From Ampullaceana balthica (Eukaryota > Mollusca > Gastropoda > Lymnaeidae), in assembly GCA_944989445.1 (NCBI GenBank), contig CALYLW010000428.1, positions 285,001 through 349,000 on the forward strand: a stretch of DNA of 64,000 nt. The letters run 5' to 3'. This document shows positions 23,250 through 35,545 of the stretch, one piece after another. A program made the position numbers and the translations under genes. The notes beneath the pieces were generated by a model. The model was not told the origin of the DNA. It ran no database searches and was given only the letters and a program-made list of their open reading frames with translations. The first letter of the stretch is position 1. Each line of letters begins with the position of its first letter.

Positions 23250-26200
23250 GGCAATATATTGAAATACATATCAGAATATGCATGTCTGCTCTGCACACAA
23301 TGCCATAGCTTTATGTTAAATAAGACTAATAGTAGAGAAAATGGCTGATTGCTTTTTTTAAAAAAAACAATTTTAATACATTGAGAAATTCAGCAGAAAG
23401 AAAACCTCCCAAAAAATGTAATTTAATTTTTTCCTACACTGAACAACTTTAATTAATGAGTTGAAATGGTTCAAGTAAGACTATAAGAGAAGATCTTTAC
23501 AGAGAAGCTGCAAGGTTAGGAGGAGTGGGTTTTTTTTAATGCTATTATTTTCCTATTTTAAAGCCAAAGATAATTATTTTTACATTAAATATATTTTTTC
23601 CCCCATAATTTAAGTTTTCTTTAACAGAAAAGATATTCAGATACCTTGATCACTTTGAAATTCCATATAAATAAAAAGGAATTTTAAAAGATTAAATGGC
23701 ATTTAAATAATAATTAATCATTTAATTTAGTTATGTGGAGAACAGATGGTTATGAAAATCAGCAAAGAAAATTATTTTTCAGGGAATAACTATTTTTTTG
23801 TTAAATAAAAAAATTTTCTATGAGAATAATATATTGCAAAGGGATTAAAATATTATAATTTGTAATCTGTAAACCAAGATTAAGACAAATAATAATTCAA
23901 AATTTTGTAAACAATTTGTTATAAATAGAAATGCAGATATTGAAAAATTTACTAGTATTTCTAGGTGGGATAAAAAAAGTATTTTTTAAAAATTGTTGAA
24001 AGCTAATGAATTTAACATCATAGATTATCAAAATAATATAGAAGAAAAAAAGAATACTATGTTATTAATTTGTTTACATCATGGCTTCTTTTATGACTCA
24101 TGTCGACTCCGATTGAAGCTATATTGTTTATTAAAGTTAACATTCAATTTTTAAGCCAGGAAGTAAGTAGATCGTGTGTCAAGTTCCTAATGCTTATATC
24201 ACATATATATATATATTTATACACTACCACATGAAATCTAGAAGCTTTAACAATGAAAAGGGTTTGGGGGGAAAGGGGGGGGGCGCTTGAAAGCCAAAGG
24301 CTTGCGAAATTTTGACTTAGCTTTTAAATTCAGCAATGCTCATCATACCATTTTTCAAGTCATATTTTATTTAAAATTTTGGATCGTTTTGACACTTGCA
24401 CCTGCTTCAAATTAGTTCAAGAAAAACAAAAGCACATTTGCAAAAATATTATTAATATATACACATAGTTTAATCAAATGATAAACAAGCAAATGAACTT
24501 GAAAAAATGCTAAATACACAATAGGGCAAATTAATACACAAGGGGGCAAAATAATACACAAGGGCCTTATGTCTGATTAATTTTTCTACCATTTTAAGCA
24601 CAATCTAAGTTCAGCGTGAAATGTTTCATAAAAAGTATATGACCAAACACACAGACATATATATATAAGCAGAATCAAGTTTGTGCCAAGTTGATACATA
24701 GTCAATCAGAGAATAATATTTACATAGAGCATGTAGACACATACAATGAGCATACTAATTATGATGGAGTCAATAGACTAAATCAGAAGCAATTCTGAAC
24801 ACACACACACACACACACAAATATATAATTATAAAAAAAAACAAGATGAAATCAATAAAGCAAAGCTGCCTTTTTTAAAGGATAAATTTACAATATTGGT
24901 TCTGTGTGCAATACATCAAAGCCATTGATGCATGAAATGAACCCAAAAAAAAGAGACCTAAGGTAATGGAATTTCTGAATCTCTAACTTTTAAAAAAAAA
25001 CTTCTGTATACAAAAGAAATAAAAATAATTTAGAACATAAAAAGACTTAATAACCTATTTGTAAGTTTTTCATGAGCAAGTTTTTTAGATCCTGTAGATT
25101 CTAGAAACAGGAGAGCAAAAATCATTTTAAAAACCACCTTAAAATTCTGAGGCAGTAGGAGATAAGATGAATCAGCTGTAAAGGACTTTTCACTAATTGT
25201 CTACTAAATCGTAATTAAAAAGTTGTGATTTAGGTATAGTTCTCTCAAATATAAATTTTTAAGAAATTACTTTCCTTATTTATCGTATTTTACAAACTAT
25301 AACACGTTTTTCTCTGAAAAATTGCCTCTTAAACTTATACTAGAAATAAATATGTTAAAAATTAAAATGTTATGGGAATTTATTTTTTTTAAATTAAGGT
25401 GTGTAATAGTTATGAGGAAATGTCTGTAACATAGTAACATAGTGATAGTTCAAATGCTTTCTCTCCTATATTATTAGATATTCAAGAATTTAACCAGTCA
25501 CAGCCCTAAAAAAAAACAAAAAAAACAATTTTCTATTCTCTGATTTGCCACAATTTAAAAACAAAAAATAACTATTTGAAACCAAAAAAATTTTAGAAAA
25601 GTTTAAGGGATCATAATTTTTAGGAATGATAAGACAAAATGCACTTTACTTGAGTTAGCATGAAAGCAGAGAAGCTCAGCAAATACAAATGAATTTAACA
25701 TAATTTACAGGCTCATGTTCTAACTAATAAAAGTAAAACATTTGAGCAATATCATTATTAAATGTGTAAGAGCCTAAGCTAAAAGAACATTAAAACACAT
25801 TACTGTTTGGTATTCTGTATATGGATTTTTAATATAACTTCCTATTTTTCATTTGAAAACTTACTCCCAGAACAGAGAAATTACGTTGTGAATTATATAG
25901 ATCATATATAATTTCCAACACTAGGAAATGGCTCAGTGATAAGGGATTTCTTGGAACTCTACTTAAATTTTTTATACTATATTTGAAATTAACGGCTGAA
26001 TTTATAAATTGGTACTGTGCAAAATTCTAAAATGTACTTCCACAGCACGGGTTGAGAACCTTTGGGACAATTATATAGCTACTCCCACTATCTCTTTTAC
26101 TACAACTGCAATCCAGCTAAGATTCCATAAGGGGATAAAAAAAAATCACTTTTAGAAGAGCTTAATAGCCAAACACGCAAGACCAATATGATCTGAACAT

Positions 26201-26693
26201 ATTTTCTCTTTATATCATTGCTTTTGTTCCATCAAATGATCGGGCACCAAGCAACCCTGATCGTTATTTTGCTTGTCAATCTTTATTTTGTCCCTTTATT
26301 TTAATGGAAAATGTTGATATTTTAATGTTTATTACAAATAAATGTAAAGTTTTGTTTATCTCAATTGTTTACTACATCTTAGTTCTTTAAAGTTAGTTTA
26401 AAACACCTATGTAAAACCAAATCAAGTGTTCACAATTTGGCTGCACTGCAAATAAATTTAATCATCTTTATCTAAAGAAATATGCATACATAGGAGAGCT
26501 GGAAAAAAATAGCTGCTGAAATGATATTAGTAAACATTAAATATATAATCCTTCTGAGAATGTTATGAAATATCCTCAAATTAAATCCTGCAAATAAATC
26601 AATTCCTCTTTAAGTTGAGCATCTTAAAGACTGTTTGCCTGCCTACACAACATAGTGAACAAAATTTGATAGAAATTAAAACGCATATTCCTT
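23250..26693 (-). other. Probable long 3' UTR of the Pinocchio-like gene
   Basis: A-rich on the + strand, so U-rich as minus-strand mRNA. No recognisable ORF. Contains (AC)n at 24800-24819 and small (TA)n tracts. Its composition is the mirror of the T-rich ABHD13 side. Confidence 0.35.
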
Positions 26694-29513
26694 CTAACTT
26701 GTGGAGAGGTCTTGAAGACACTGAGAAAGACCATCTTCTGAAGAGTCTGTGAAGCGTTCAATATGGTACGGTCTTTGCAAGTGTTCGGGCAAACCGCAGG
26801 CCCCATCCCAGTAGGCCTCATGGTAACTGTGAGACTGAAAGTGGCAAGTGACGAAAACTGTGGTATTGAAACGCAGTGTTCAAATACAGGGAATCCTAGG
26901 GTTATGCCGGTTTGGGCTTACGCTGTTTGGTGGCTACCAACGCACCCCAATTAAAATATAAAAAATGATATTACGTGTCATCCCGTCCTGCCCGGTTAAA
27001 ATTTATGTTTATTCACGTGGTAAGGAATTGTTCTCTCTCTTTTATTAATACATTTGAACCTCTCTAAGTCGAACTCAAAGGGACCCGAAAAAAAAATTCA
27101 ACTTACGGAGTTTTCGAGTTAGGGAAAATGGCGTAATAGGCCCAGATTAATCAAAGACAATGTTGATATGAACAGCCTTACCAGCGAGAAGGTTTGACAT
27201 GAAGGAGAGGCAGTGTTTGATGTTTCATATGAAAGGAAGCCGACTTAGCTTTGAAATACCGACACCACTGAGAAAGCCCCTCCTACCACACTTAACTCCC
27301 TCCACAGTGGGATGGGGATGGGGGGGGGGTAAGATTTTTCCTTATACCCAAACGCCTTGGAGAATTCAACTAAGGGAGGTTGGAAGCCAAAAATCGTTGA
27401 GTTAAGGAGATCTCAAATACATTACTCTCATGGAATTCGGCCAGGACCTAACAATTAATTCAATATAGGGAGGTTTTCGACTTAAGGAAGTTCAACTTAG
27501 CGAGGTCCGACTGTATTTATTTTAATTCATGTGGTAAGGAATGGTTTTCTCTTTTTAAAATACTTAATGTCATTAACTGTTACATTTTTTATAGCACTCT
27601 ACGTAGAGTACTATAGAATATATTATATATATATTTTTTTATGTTCTGGCTTACACTGAAAAATCTGGTTACGACAGTTTAAGAACGGATCAATGTCGTA
27701 ACCCAAGGACCTCCTGAAATAGGGACTTAAAATGGGCTAAAGGGACACAAAGCATTAAGTTTTTATGAGAAAAAAAATACGCTAGCCGAAGACACGTGAA
27801 AAACTGGTCAACTTTTAACTAATTTTTTTAATGAAATGTAAGAATTTAAAGTTAAAATACAGTTTATCAACAAAGAAAATTTGATATTGAAAACAAAATT
27901 TAAACACCTAAAAACTTAAGCAAACGCAACTCACCATTTTGACATTCCGCTTCCAAAGTTGGTGACACCTGCCGAGGCAAATAGGACAAGTCCTGCTCAT
28001 AGCAAAACCTCCGCACTCAGTGCAGTCCTGGCTAAACTGGTTATCAAACCAACATTTACCACACCTGTATAAAGGTTAGGATGGTTTCAGATCAAATTTT
28101 TTTGTTTCACATTATTAACATATCCATTAAACGTAAAAACTTTAAAATTTCATAATAGGCACATTACAAATATGAGGAAATTAATGTTCTTTTAGCACAG
28201 TCATATTCCGAAATTTTGTAAAAATTATTTCATGCAAGGTTGCTTTTTTTCCATGATTGGCAAGGGGTTAATTATAAATATCTCATCTTAATGTTAAATG
28301 TATGTAAAAAAAAATTTTTAAACTTAATTAAGATGAAAATAATGCAATATAAACACTGCAAGATATTTGCACAGACAACTGAACTGCAGCCCTAACAGAG
28401 ACTAGTGATGAGACGATACCAAAAGTTTTAATGATTCCTATACGATTCCAATTCTATCCAATTATTCCGATTCCCGATACGATTCCGACTCCTCGCCATT
28501 ATTACATATATGTATTACTGTGCCTAGGTATTAACATATTTAATTAATATGAAAGATGAGAATTGATTAGAAAAGAATTATTAAGTTGGTATTGAAGCTT
28601 TACAATATGCTAGATAACAATGTATTTGAAAGGTTTTTATATAAACACATCTATGAATAATTCCATTTTAATAATACAAAGATGTAGTATTGAGTTCTAA
28701 ATAATATAAATAATTCAATTTTAATGAGAAAAATGTCATTCAGTTCAATCAGTTAAGTAAGAATATGCATTTAATCATAGTCAAATTGAAGCACTCGCAA
28801 AGTATAGTGCAAAAACATAAGCATCTCTCCAGTTTCATGAATGAAAGATTACCTTGGCGCTGGGAGCGGCTCGTGGTAATTAACCAGTTAAGAATCGTTT
28901 TGGTATCGGAATCGGGTCTGAATTATTCAGCTCCAATACCCATTCCCGATGCTTGGGAAAAATCCCGATATTTCTATTATTCCGATTAATCGTCCCATCA
29001 CTAACAGAGACAATATCAATGTCACCTCCTAAACATGTTTATATACTCCAATAATTAAAGGAAAGAAATTCTAAACAAGTAAAAAAAAATTACAAATGGC
29101 ATGTGTCTATTTTCCGTTGGTATGCTTCTGCCTGCATCATCATTTCCACTTCCTCTTTGGGTAGGTCATGGCCTTGTTTCCCAGGGTCAAAATCACAAAA
29201 GTAAACAGATGCTCTTGGGCCCTGAAGAACTTCATCTATTTTTTTTTAATCATAAAAAATATTTTAAAATTTAAAAACTCATTTACATAAATTCATGCCA
29301 AATTCCATTGAGAATGCTTTACTAAATCTTGAAAAATTAATATCTTTCTGCGATTCAAAATTGAAAATGTAAGGTTACATGAAAGTTAAATTAACCATTC
29401 ATACCATCAGATTCGTTGTTTGTAACTGCCACATCCATTGCCTCATCATCGGGAACCTCACCGTCAGCAAAGCCTTCATCGCCCCCTGCCTGACTTTGTG
29501 AATCAGGATCCAT
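26694..29513 (-). CDS. Pino: Pinocchio-like cysteine-rich protein, four coding exons
   Basis: Coding exons, in transcription order: 29513-29405, 29235-29094, 28064-27935, 26834-26694 (TAG at 26696-26694). The joined frame gives 173 residues. The N-terminal 60 residues are acidic and low-complexity. From residue 82 a Cys-rich domain follows: CHLCGKC (82-88), DCTECGG (97-103), CPIC (110-113), C117, then WKR and, across the last junction, MSH...YWDGAC (127-140). This series matches Drosophila Pinocchio (smi21F), a small protein linked to olfactory behaviour. The paired CxxC motifs suggest metal binding (inference). Exons 3 and 4 have good acceptors. The exon 2 acceptor (tag after an A-run) lacks a pyrimidine tract; the alternative acceptor 12 bases on would put a stop in frame. 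The gene converges on ABHD13. Confidence 0.75.
27051..27513. mobile_element. pogo/Tigger-like MITE, copy 1 (intron 3 of Pinocchio-like gene)
   Basis: About 463 bp flanked by TA. The left end is cattTGAACCTCTCTAAGTCGAA; the right end, in complement, is CAGTCGGACCTCGCTAAGTT. TA duplication plus the CAGTxGxACCTCxxTxxGTCG terminus is typical of pogo/Tigger Tc1-mariner MITEs. The host flanks on both sides share an imperfect phrase, attcaygtggtaaggaat. Confidence 0.7.
28403..29003. mobile_element. hAT-like element in intron 2 of the Pinocchio-like gene
   Basis: 601 bp, ends TAGTGATGAGACGAT and ATCGTCCCATCACTA, with perfect octamer duplications acagagac at 28395-28402 and 29004-29011. Inner arms carry repeats around ccgattcccgat. 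No transposase ORF. Confidence 0.9.
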
Positions 29514-30656
29514 GATCAACTAGCTCAGTCAGCTGATGTCAGAATTTATTAAAATATAAAATAACAGCATATTGATTTTGGACAGAAGAATTTTTTAAGC
29601 ACTAACTGATTGGATTTTAATAATCATGTACCACCCTAGTCATCTAACGCCAACAGTCCACTGACTCTAACTTATTGTCTGACAACCTCTGATTTAGCTT
29701 TCATCGAATCATCTAGTTACTTCATCACTTTCTTGATGATTAGCAGCTAACTTCAAAATTAATTCATGATATTGGATCAGCCAGATTCTTTTTTTTCTTC
29801 ACATTTGCCTTTCATCCAGCCTATGTCTTAAAAGCAAAAACTATATCATATCTCTCAGACAATCATGGACCGCTGCTGAAAGTACTTTGTTGTATTTATT
29901 TACAAAATAAATCTTAACGGTCGTCTTTTTATATTCGGTTGAAAATGTATCATTTAAAAATGTGAAAACATTAAAATTTATCTAAATCTCTATAAGATCA
30001 CTTTAAAAAAGAATGATAAAATATCATAGAAAAATATAATCTTTGAACGTGAGCACATCAGACTGAGTTTTCTTTTTTGTTAAGTACTTTCAGCACCAGA
30101 CATCAGATTAATTAAGTTATAATCTGCTGACAATGACAAATTATCTCTGATAGAAAAAAAAAGGAAAGTACCCATTTATTATAAAATGCAATTTCAACAT
30201 CAAAAAAGCCCTCAAATACTCCAATTATTGCGAGACCAAGAACTCATCGTAATATCGTCACGCTAGATCACCTCAAAAATACAAATAAAAATGTTCCTTC
30301 ACTTAAGATAAGTATATAAAAGGTATTTGATGTAAACATATAATGTTGTGACAAATTGAATGCGTCAACTAACATGAAGCACTATTTAGTATTTAGTCAT
30401 ATTCATAATAAATGAATAATACTTCAGTGCTATACATATGAGTACTAGATGTAAGCCACAAATTATTTCCTGAAGGAAGGAAGGCTTGATTTTCCTACCA
30501 ACTTAATTAAATTGACATGACATACATTCAAGCAAGCACTTTTTAAAAATCTCACAATTAACTTTGCCATCTGACAACACGCGCAACCTATGATGTGTAC
30601 ATTAAACTGTACATGTTGCAGCTAACAACCTATCGTAACAAATCAAAAATTTCACC
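29514..30656 (-). other. Probable 5' UTR intron of the Pinocchio-like gene
   Basis: An acceptor-like ttctgacatcag lies 22 bases before the ATG on the minus strand, and a donor actcag|gtgaaa is at 30656/30655. No coding potential between. Confidence 0.35.
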
Positions 30657-30900
30657 TGAGTTGAGATGGTCAGGTATGAAGCTCTCAGTGTGTCAGCCTT
30701 TTTTCCCCCACTCAGCACAGTAAATATACAAAAACACCTGGAGATTGGAGGGAGGGATGATTTTGACCCAGAAGCTGTTTGACTTCAAGACCACAAGCAA
30801 AATAAAGATTAGAGAGAAAGAATCAGAGAATCTTGAAAAGGCTACTAAGAATAAAACAAAGTTACCGGTGCACTCAATACTATAGTGTTTACATTGTGTT
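30657..30900 (-). other. Candidate noncoding first exon and promoter region of the Pinocchio-like gene
   Basis: Less AT-rich stretch upstream of a consensus donor at 30656. The transcription start cannot be placed, and no TATA box is convincing. Confidence 0.3.
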
Positions 30901-31905
30901 TACGGTAGAGAAAGGTGAATTTCCGGGAATGAAAGGTTGTTTTCATATGATTGTAAAGGAAATAAGTGTAATTTAATTAGTAATTATTTTCATAGATAAA
31001 AATGAAAATATTGTGGTTCTTGGGTCTGGTTAAGACAGTTAAGTTGTCTATTTTTAAAATTAAAATAGAAAAAAAAAGTTGGAGGCAAAATTACCATCTA
31101 TTCTATAGTCTATTGTCATTATTGACTATTGAGCACACCATTCTCTTTGCTTTTACTTTGACAATTTTATAAATTATGCAGTTTCAGAATATACAGTTCA
31201 GAATTATTGTTATATTCATATAATTTTATTCTATTAAAATTTAAATGGATTATTTGATTTCTGAATTACGTATCAGTATCACTTAATCATAATCTTAACT
31301 TACAATATTAGTATTAGTATTAGTCTAGTATTAGGCTATGGCTACAGTTACAGTAACAAGTAAGTGAGTATGGTATAACATAGAATGTGTTGCATAGGCA
31401 TAATAACTAGTAATTCGTTTGTGTATTTTATACACTGATTTAGCTCCTAATTTAACATAATTTAAGTAGCTCAACAGGGCTATTTTGATTACAATTCTTA
31501 GTAATTCTAGTTTTTGGACACTCGAACTCAACTGGAGCCAGACTGGAGTTGAATTCAATTGGAATCCAAATTGGCACTTAAATTTTAGCTGTTCAATTCA
31601 GAATTAATGGACATTAGGCTCCAAATATATATGATTACTTTTCAAAAGATGTCTATTACATCCATTACATAAATCATAAAAGTGGTAGGGTTCCAAACAA
31701 ATTTAAGGTTGCACGGAATTAACGAGGGGAAAACTAAATGAAAATGTTTACCTTTTTCTTTAGAACTTCCTGTTGTGTGTGTAAATTCTTAGTTACAAAA
31801 TAAAGGAGTATTAACGGAACAATTATTATTCAAATATACGCAAAAATATTGTGAAGTTTTTAACAAATTTTAAATTAAGTTCTCAGATCAAAATAAACAA
31901 ATTTG
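30901..31905. other. AT-rich intergenic DNA; nothing recognised
   Basis: Unassigned sequence between the Pinocchio-like gene and the transposon field. Confidence 0.5.
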
Positions 31906-31987
31906 TCTTATCTTATCTTATCTGTTTCAGACGCTCCTTCTATACAGAAGATTATTGCGTCCTACGCTTATCTATGGTTTGTGTTTA

Positions 31988-33855
31988 GGGGCCGTCCATA
32001 AAGGACGTCACGCACCTAGGGGGGTAGGGGGTCACACTTTTGTGACGATGCGTGACGAGGGGGAGGGAGGGGGTTGAAGAAATGTGACGTCACAACAAAA
32101 GGGTAACTTTAAATAAAACTTCCACTGAAATATTTGGTCGCTTACAATTTATTTAATGACTTTTTTTCCTTTTTTAAAAAAAAATCAGTGCTTCTCAATG
32201 TGCCGGTCGGTAGGCCATCAGACTCAGACGCTGGTTGGCGTAAGCTATCAAGACACGAAAATTAAATATAATTATAATCCTTAAGTTTGAGAACCCACAA
32301 GATAACGTATGAAATTTTGTTACACTGCGTCGTTTGCTGTTGACATCAAAGCATTTGTGATGTAATCGCAGCTCCGTTTGGTTCTCTCATGGCAGGAGTC
32401 GTCGATTTTTTTTTGCCAAAATATACAAGTTTATATGTGCGTTACCCCCCCCCCAAACTCTAGGTCCTGCTCACATGACTCGGGGATTTGGGGGAGCGTC
32501 GTTAGCTGAAAATGCTACTGGTGAGTGTCACAAGCATGACAAGTGTCTAAAAATGATCTGAATAGGATTATGTGTAGATATTTTCAGTCAAAACGACACG
32601 GAATATCCTTTTTCTTTAAAAGGGGAAAGGGGGGGGGATCTATTTGAAAAATTAAAAACTTTTAATTTTGATATAATTGTTTGTTTGGTTTTTGCTCAAA
32701 CGCCCCTGGCCATTTTAGTCTTCTAGATCAGTGCTTCTCAAAGTGGTGGTCCGCGGACCGGTGCCGGTCCGTGGGCCATCCGCTGCCGGTCCGCAGGTGT
32801 TCTCAAAAAAGGACCGAAAAAATTGTCAGTGCAGGGAAAATAGTGCACTGATTCCTGGTGCAGTGGAAAAAAATTCCTGCCGGTCCGCCATACTAGAAAG
32901 TTTGAGAAGCACTGTTCTAGATATAATGGTAAATGAGCCCATTTAAAATTAGTCAACTATTCATTAACTTTATTGAATGCATCAAATTCTTGACATCGCA
33001 ATTCGAGAGGAGCACAAAACAACGTTTCTTCTTAGCTCAGTTTTTTAAGGCATTAATTTTAAATATCACAGAAAGGACACTTTATACAGACAAGTCATGT
33101 GGATTAAGATTATTGTCACTCGTGTCAATATAAATGAAAGTAGGGTAGATTTAGGTGTCTTCGTATAATACGTAGGCAAGAAATCTACATAGTTGTCAAT
33201 TTTTTTTTAAAAAATGCATTTTCTGAAAGGAACTGGTTCAATAATGGGCATGTGTTCCAAGCGTACACGTACACATGACGTATTTTAATATATCTAGTGG
33301 ATTGTAGTGGATGTTATATGTCCCAAATGAGTCTGCATTACCCCCAAGAATTCCCTTTTTGACCCCAGATGAGGTTATTTACCTCTGTTCGCCGACCTCT
33401 TTCTTACGGGATGCCCGTCAGTCAATTGGGGGATTTTTTAAAAAATAAATTTTTAAAATATTATTTTTTTAAATCTTTTTTCTAAACAAAGACGTTAACC
33501 GTGATGGTTAATAGTCAATGTTTAATTTGTATGCATTAAAATAAAATATAATCTAAGGATGTTAACACAGTTATTTGACCGGTTAAACGTTTTTAAAAAA
33601 TGCTTCACGCGGGTTACGATATTGCAATGTAGAACTTCACTAAATAAATAATAAATACTTAAATGACAATATAAGTGATTTGAAACATACTTATTTTTAA
33701 ATAGAAAATAAGTGTTTTTTTATGGGGTGGGGGTCAAAGATTTGTGACGTATTTTTAGAGGGGGGGGGGTCTAAGTTTCTGTGACGTCGCGTGACGAGGG
33801 GGGCAGGGGGTAAAAAATCGGCAAAAATCGCGTGACGTCATTTATGGACGGCCCC
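31988..33855. mobile_element. Harbinger-like TIR element, 1868 bp
   Basis: Termini GGGGCCGTCCATAAAGGACG and its complement, then inverted gtcacgc arms. The 3-bp duplication TTA (31985-31987 and 33856-33858) and the G-rich terminus fit PIF/Harbinger. The uninterrupted LINE at 38206-38208 supplies the empty site. No transposase ORF. It contains hAT MITEs at 32187-32305 (decayed) and 32729-32914. Confidence 0.85.
32729..32914. mobile_element. hAT-like MITE, CAGTGCTTCTCAAA termini, copy 2
   Basis: 186 bp with perfect duplications ttctagat on both sides. Nested inside the Harbinger-like element, so it is the youngest of three layers here. Confidence 0.92.
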
Positions 33856-34379
33856 TTAGTCCTGCATTCTTATTAGAGTTTTAAATGTTGATAAAGTGTT
33901 GGCTTTCCTGGTTTCTTCAGGCAACACATTCCACGCCCGAATCCCGGACGGGAAGAACGAAAATTTGTATGAGTTTGTTCTTGCATACGGAATAAGAAAG
34001 GTGTTTTTATCCTTATATCTATCTGAGGGTTGTATTAAGTTATCTTTGTGTTGTATTTCTAAATTAGAGTTAATTGCTTTATGTATGATTACTACTTTAC
34101 TCTTGGTTCTTCTATCCTATGTGTTTCAAGGTTTAATGATTTAACTAATGGTGTTATTCTAGTCAGTTTTGAATATTCTCCAGTAATGAATCTGACAGCT
34201 CGTTTGTTAATGAATTTTCTTTATAAAAGTATAAGTATTGATATTTTTTTAAAGAAATATTTTATCAGGTATTTGCGTGTAAAGTTTAATATTTTTTTAA
34301 ATATGAAGTTCGTGTCCACGAATCGGATTCGGGTTAAAGGTCAATCTGAATTTAGGACATTCATCATGCCTGTGCACTG

Positions 34380-34590
34380 ACTGACTGCGTGTGACATGAG
34401 AGGCCGCGGGCTGGCAATACAGAAGTTCGCGAACTGGCTTTTAAAACGTGTGGTTCTGTATTCATTGATACATTCTTGTTGGGGTCTGTAGTTCGTAGGC
34501 TGTAGACTGTTGGAGTAATTATCTTGTTCAAGTTAAATTGTATTTCTCATCCGTCATGTAAGGTATGTAATTTATTTCTGGAGTAGTGTA
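34380..34590. other. Unassigned sequence
   Basis: Flank between the LINE remnant and an LTR-like stretch; nothing recognised. Confidence 0.4.
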
Positions 34591-35054
34591 ACAACCTTGT
34601 TTAAGTTGTTTCAGAAACATTCAATAAGTTAGCAGCGGCATGTCTGTGAATGTGTATTAGTAGTATTACTATTTAGTCATTGAGTTTTTACTGTATGATT
34701 TCAATATATAATTATGTAAGGCAAGGCCAATGCGAATAAAACTCGACAAACCTGATGTACGATTTATAGCATCTAAATTTTACAGTATATTTCAACGTCA
34801 ATAGAATTTACTATCATAGAGTAGTAGACGGACCACTTTGAACATTCTGGAGTTGAAGTGCTGCAAGGGTAATATAAGCCACGCCCTTTTGTTATGCTAA
34901 CTGGGCGGAGTCTCGACAGTCAGATTCTCAGTGAACTTGTCTTGTATTTTCTTGGTATTGGGCAGAGTTTACTTAGTAACTAGGTTAGTACCTTGATAAA
35001 CAATAAAACATGCACTAACTTTGAAACTGTGTTAGTTCGTGTCGTTTTAACATG
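34591..35054 (+). mobile_element. Possible solo LTR
   Basis: Begins tgtaac and ends ttaaca. It holds a TATA-like gtaatataagccacgcc near 34870-34890 and AATAAA about 130 bp later (near 35002), in promoter-then-poly(A) order. No second LTR, primer site or 5-bp duplication is seen, so this is tentative. Confidence 0.25.
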
Positions 35055-35358
35055 CTCACCTATTATTTAATTTTGCATATTGAATACAGTTATGTGTCCT
35101 AAATTTGAAATGTAGAGGCAGTATCATTCAGTTAGTATGCTTCAAATAAAATTGTTTTTGTTGTTTTTTAAACGAATCATTTAATCATACGCATCATAAT
35201 TCATAATCATATCTTTACAATTTTACGAGTACAGATTTATAGAGTGAGTAATGAAGCAATGAGTGTGGTGTATATTAATAACTGCCAATTCTCGGCAACT
35301 TCATAGTGAACATGTTCAAAGACAAGGCCCATTAATCACATTTTATATTATACTAGTG

Positions 35359-35545
35359 ACTAGTGTATTAGTATCGCCCGTCAAAAATGACGGAATTTTT
35401 CAAAATAAATATATTTCAGCTGAAATCTATAAATTTTGAAAGAAAAAAATACACATCAGAATAAAAATAATGTAATACAGAACTCTCATTTATTTTATTT
35501 ATTTTTATTTTATTCATTTATTTCCATATTGAACAATTTTATGCG
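35359..35545 (-). mobile_element. Helitron-like 3' end, reverse copy
   Basis: Reverse complement of 3290-3442: the same hairpin ccgtca/tgacgg and the same upstream aataaatgaataaaataaa and caatacagaactctcat phrases. It ends in CTAGT (35363-35359), with another CTAGT 7 bases on. Confidence 0.55.

Larger units (their letters stand above)
31906..34370 (-). pseudogene. LINE ORF2 3' portion, copy 1, split by a Harbinger-like element
   Basis: The minus strand encodes RFITGEYSK (about 34195), then PLVKSLNLET, and after the insert-free join FFPSGIRAW and FKTL. This is the reverse transcriptase thumb/C-terminal region of CR1/Jockey-like LINEs. The tail (31906-31985) has a stem-loop and (GATAA)n. The copy is interrupted at its stop codon by 31988-33855. 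Upstream, toward 34370, the frame is broken by stops. Confidence 0.75.

Noticed and set aside
26763..26954. 63-codon + strand ORF
   Set aside because: It is the antisense of exon 4 of the Pinocchio-like gene.
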